From Treponema sp. OMZ 798 (GTDB lineage Bacteria > Spirochaetota > Spirochaetia > Treponematales > Treponemataceae), in contig NZ_CP051305.1 in assembly GCF_024181385.1 (NCBI RefSeq), forward strand, positions 2,170,001 through 2,234,000: DNA of 64,000 nt. The letters are read 5' to 3'. Shown here piece after piece: positions 62,119 through 64,000 of the stretch. The position numbers and the translations under genes were made by a program. Under the pieces are notes generated by a model. It did not search any database. It worked only from the letters and a program-made list of their open reading frames with translations, and had not been told where the DNA came from. Numbering within the stretch: the stretch's first letter is position 1; the number at the start of each line of letters is the position of its first letter.

Positions 62119-64000
62119 TTACTTATCGTACTTTATAGATGTTAAAATACTGTTTAATTTTTCCGTCGGGCTTTCATACTCCCTAAAGGTAAAGTAAACA
62201 TGGTATCCCTTATCCGATACGAGGGTAACGGTTTTACCTATACAGTTATTTACAATGTTTGACTGCTCATATGGGAAATACTTAGGCTTAAGAATAGCCA
62301 GATGATAATCTTGTCCGTCATACCTAACCTGAGCCAGATGAGAAGGAAATGGAACTAAGAAAATTAAGAAATGATCTGTCTTACCTCCTCCCAAGGTCAA
62401 GCTTGTGCCGGGCTTCATAATGTGAATATTACGCCTTCCTATATTCCTATTTTGGTTTAGAACATAAATCTCGGTCATGCCCGACTGATTGCGTTTTATT
62501 TCGATTGTTTCAAAAAAGTTAGCCGGAGACATATAGGTGCCCCTCGGCTCCTTTGCGGCAAAAGAAGCCGCTAAGACACGCCTGCGAAGTACTTCATCAT
62601 CTTGTTTTTGAGCGGCTATGCGATCCAAATTATCCGCCGAATACATCGAACTTCCATCTCCTGCAAAGTTTTTATTTTCGGAATATATTGAAGTATTCGA
62701 TGCAGAGTTAAAAGCATTTAAGCGGCTTGCATGATCATCTTCCTCAGAAAGTTGATGAGGATATCTTTTATCCTCTTCCTGATAATTCGGCTGACTGCCT
62801 GCAGCATAGCGGGCCTGATTGGAAGATGAGCTTGAACCTCTTCTCCTTGCAAAGAAGACAATCAAGAATATCAGAAGAAGAAGCAAGATAATTGCAAGAA
62901 GGATAAACCAAAGAGCATTTGAATCTTTAAGTCTTTGAAAACCTGTGGGGAAGACTGCTAAGGAAGTTTCCATAACCTGAGGTAAAACTCGCTTTCCATC
63001 TGCAAATTCAAGCCTCATAATAAGATTATAATTACCTTCCTTGTATTCCGGAGGAAGAAGGGCCGAAACCCGGATCACTACATCCTTTTCACCGGATTTT
63101 ACCTTTGTATTTTGTGAATCGACAGGTATTTTACTGATATTGGCACCGTTATCAATCACAATATGAGTTAAATGAAGCTCTACATCTTCATCGGAGTTAT
63201 TCGTTACCTCAAAGGAAAAATCAAGTTTATTACCCTGAGCTTCAAGACCGCCATCAGGAAAATGGATAAAAGGTAAATTTTCCGCATTTTCCGTAATTGT
63301 AAATTTGTCATTCTTATCCTTAGAAAGTTCACTGCCTGCAGCACCGGAGGCTTCTTTAAAGTCTTTTGAAACATCGGTAAGACTTCCCTGCCCTGTTCCT
63401 GCATCACCTGAGCCGCCCTGAGAAGTACCCGAACCGCCGTAACTTCCTGAGCCGGAAGAACCTCCCGCATAACCGCCTCCTCCCGAAGAAGAACCTGAGG
63501 TTCCTGAGGATGAGCTTCCTCCTGCAGAGCTGCCGGTACCCTGAGCCCCGGAACCGCCGCTGCTTCCTCCTGCATATCCGCTGCCGGAATTGTAAAATTC
63601 TTCACCGTCCAATCCCCGTATTACGGCATCGGCAGGATAAGGAAGTTTAACATAATAAACCTTCCAGCCTTTTTTTCTGATACTTCCTGCAAGGAGCCCT
63701 ATTTCATTTTTTATCTGATCATCAGTATAATTTTTATAAGGACTTGATGCAGGAGGATTAAAGATTCCGTCTGAAATTATAATCAGTATTTTTTCTTTTT
63801 TATCCGGTAAATTTGAACCGTATTGGCGGGCGTATTGAAGTCCCGTCAAAAAGTCCGAGCTTTTTCCCAACTGGTACAAAAGTAAAAACCTTGAAACGAC
63901 TCGGGACATATCCTTTTCGCTGTTAATTTTTTGCGACATTTCATAACGTGCATCTGCATTAAAGGATAAAACATGAACAGTATCACCTTTTCTTACAAAT
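62119..64000 (-). CDS. VWA - Gly/Ser linker - membrane - FHA-like protein (5' end outside)
   Basis: About 626 residues visible; the frame is open to the window edge. A von Willebrand A domain is at the start (RKGDTVHVLSFNADARYE, EKILIIISDGIFNPP); then about 85 residues rich in Gly and Ser (GSGYAGGSSGGSG repeats); a beta domain; a membrane segment (LWFILLAIILLLLLIFLIVFFARRR); and a cytoplasmic FHA-like end (GTSLTLGGGKTDHFLIFLVPFPSHLAQVRY). A VWA domain outside and an FHA-like fold inside suggest a sensor for a surface or division process. Confidence 0.85.
   Translation of the reverse strand, partial: FVRKGDTVHVLSFNADARYEMSQKINSEKDMSRVVSRFLLLYQLGKSSDFLTGLQYARQYGSNLPDKKEKILIIISDGIFNPPASSPYKNYTDDQIKNEIGLLAGSIRKKGWKVYYVKLPYPADAVIRGLDGEEFYNSGSGYAGGSSGGSGAQGTGSSAGGSSSSGTSGSSSGGGGYAGGSSGSGSYGGSGTSQGGSGDAGTGQGSLTDVSKDFKEASGAAGSELSKDKNDKFTITENAENLPFIHFPDGGLEAQGNKLDFSFEVTNNSDEDVELHLTHIVIDNGANISKIPVDSQNTKVKSGEKDVVIRVSALLPPEYKEGNYNLIMRLEFADGKRVLPQVMETSLAVFPTGFQRLKDSNALWFILLAIILLLLLIFLIVFFARRRGSSSSSNQARYAAGSQPNYQEEDKRYPHQLSEEDDHASRLNAFNSASNTSIYSENKNFAGDGSSMYSADNLDRIAAQKQDDEVLRRRVLAASFAAKEPRGTYMSPANFFETIEIKRNQSGMTEIYVLNQNRNIGRRNIHIMKPGTSLTLGGGKTDHFLIFLVPFPSHLAQVRYDGQDYHLAILKPKYFPYEQSNIVNNCIGKTVTLVSDKGYHVYFTFREYESPTEKLNSILTSIKYDK

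Overview
The window reads as a low-GC spirochete chromosome, most like an oral treponeme (Treponema denticola group). This is an inference from content, not a database match. The pointers are a eukaryote-like IleRS, an FlhF-FlhG-sigma28-FapA flagellar operon, many lipoproteins with loose lipoboxes ending in S-C, giant lipoprotein and surface proteins, and an anaerobic G3P-dehydrogenase-type operon.

Layout. 1-4.2 kb: end of an unknown gene, a Holliday-resolvase-related nuclease, a candidate small RNA, then a leftward operon of two CRP-like cyclic-nucleotide-binding proteins, lspA and apbE. 4.3-12 kb: PHP phosphoesterase, RNA uracil methyltransferase, a VapBC-type toxin-antitoxin pair beside a gene relic, a 2H phosphoesterase, oligoendopeptidase F, an M28 peptidase, a Fic protein and tRNA-Lys(CTT). 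12-16 kb: the FAD oxidoreductase / DUF1667 operon and an orphan ABC ATPase. 16-19 kb: a YtrA-type (GntR - ABC ATPase - permease) operon whose ATPase is cut by a complete IS5-family element with 4-bp target duplications; a 39-bp palindromic operator covers its promoter. 19-25 kb: MFS exporter, three cobalamin genes (cbiK, cbiL, cbiA-like) and an HD-GYP protein. 25-36 kb: zinc-ribbon proteins, a lipoprotein, ileS, guaB, an HD hydrolase, a nitrilase, glyA and two membrane phospho-transferases. 36-49 kb: DUF4139 protein, TPR protein with an Mrr-like tail, two paralogous outer-membrane barrels, DUF2156 protein, a threonine-synthase pseudoenzyme, a 44-residue protein, a very large GH13 protein, an Rpn-type nuclease and a DUF4349 lipoprotein. 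49.5-57.4 kb: a leftward flagellar/motility operon (flhF, flhG, unknown, sigma28, fapA, unknown, SwrB-like), preceded by cobD. 57.5-64 kb: pyrG with a promoter-proximal terminator, a 933-residue ankyrin lipoprotein, and a VWA / Gly-Ser linker / membrane / FHA-like protein cut by the window edge.

Main points for a second look: (i) at least eight genes have a -35/-10 pair with exactly 17-bp spacing and the -10 only 6-8 nt before the start codon, which predicts leaderless mRNAs; (ii) a roughly 70-nt candidate sRNA at 739-810 whose terminator loop carries CCTCCTT, an anti-Shine-Dalgarno sequence; (iii) three apparent pseudoenzymes (threonine synthase without its PLP lysine, CbiA without its glutaminase cysteine, an Mrr-like domain without its catalytic lysine); (iv) a 5' terminator in the pyrG leader; (v) an outer-membrane gene whose best start codon is ATA. 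No CRISPR array, prophage or replication origin was seen.
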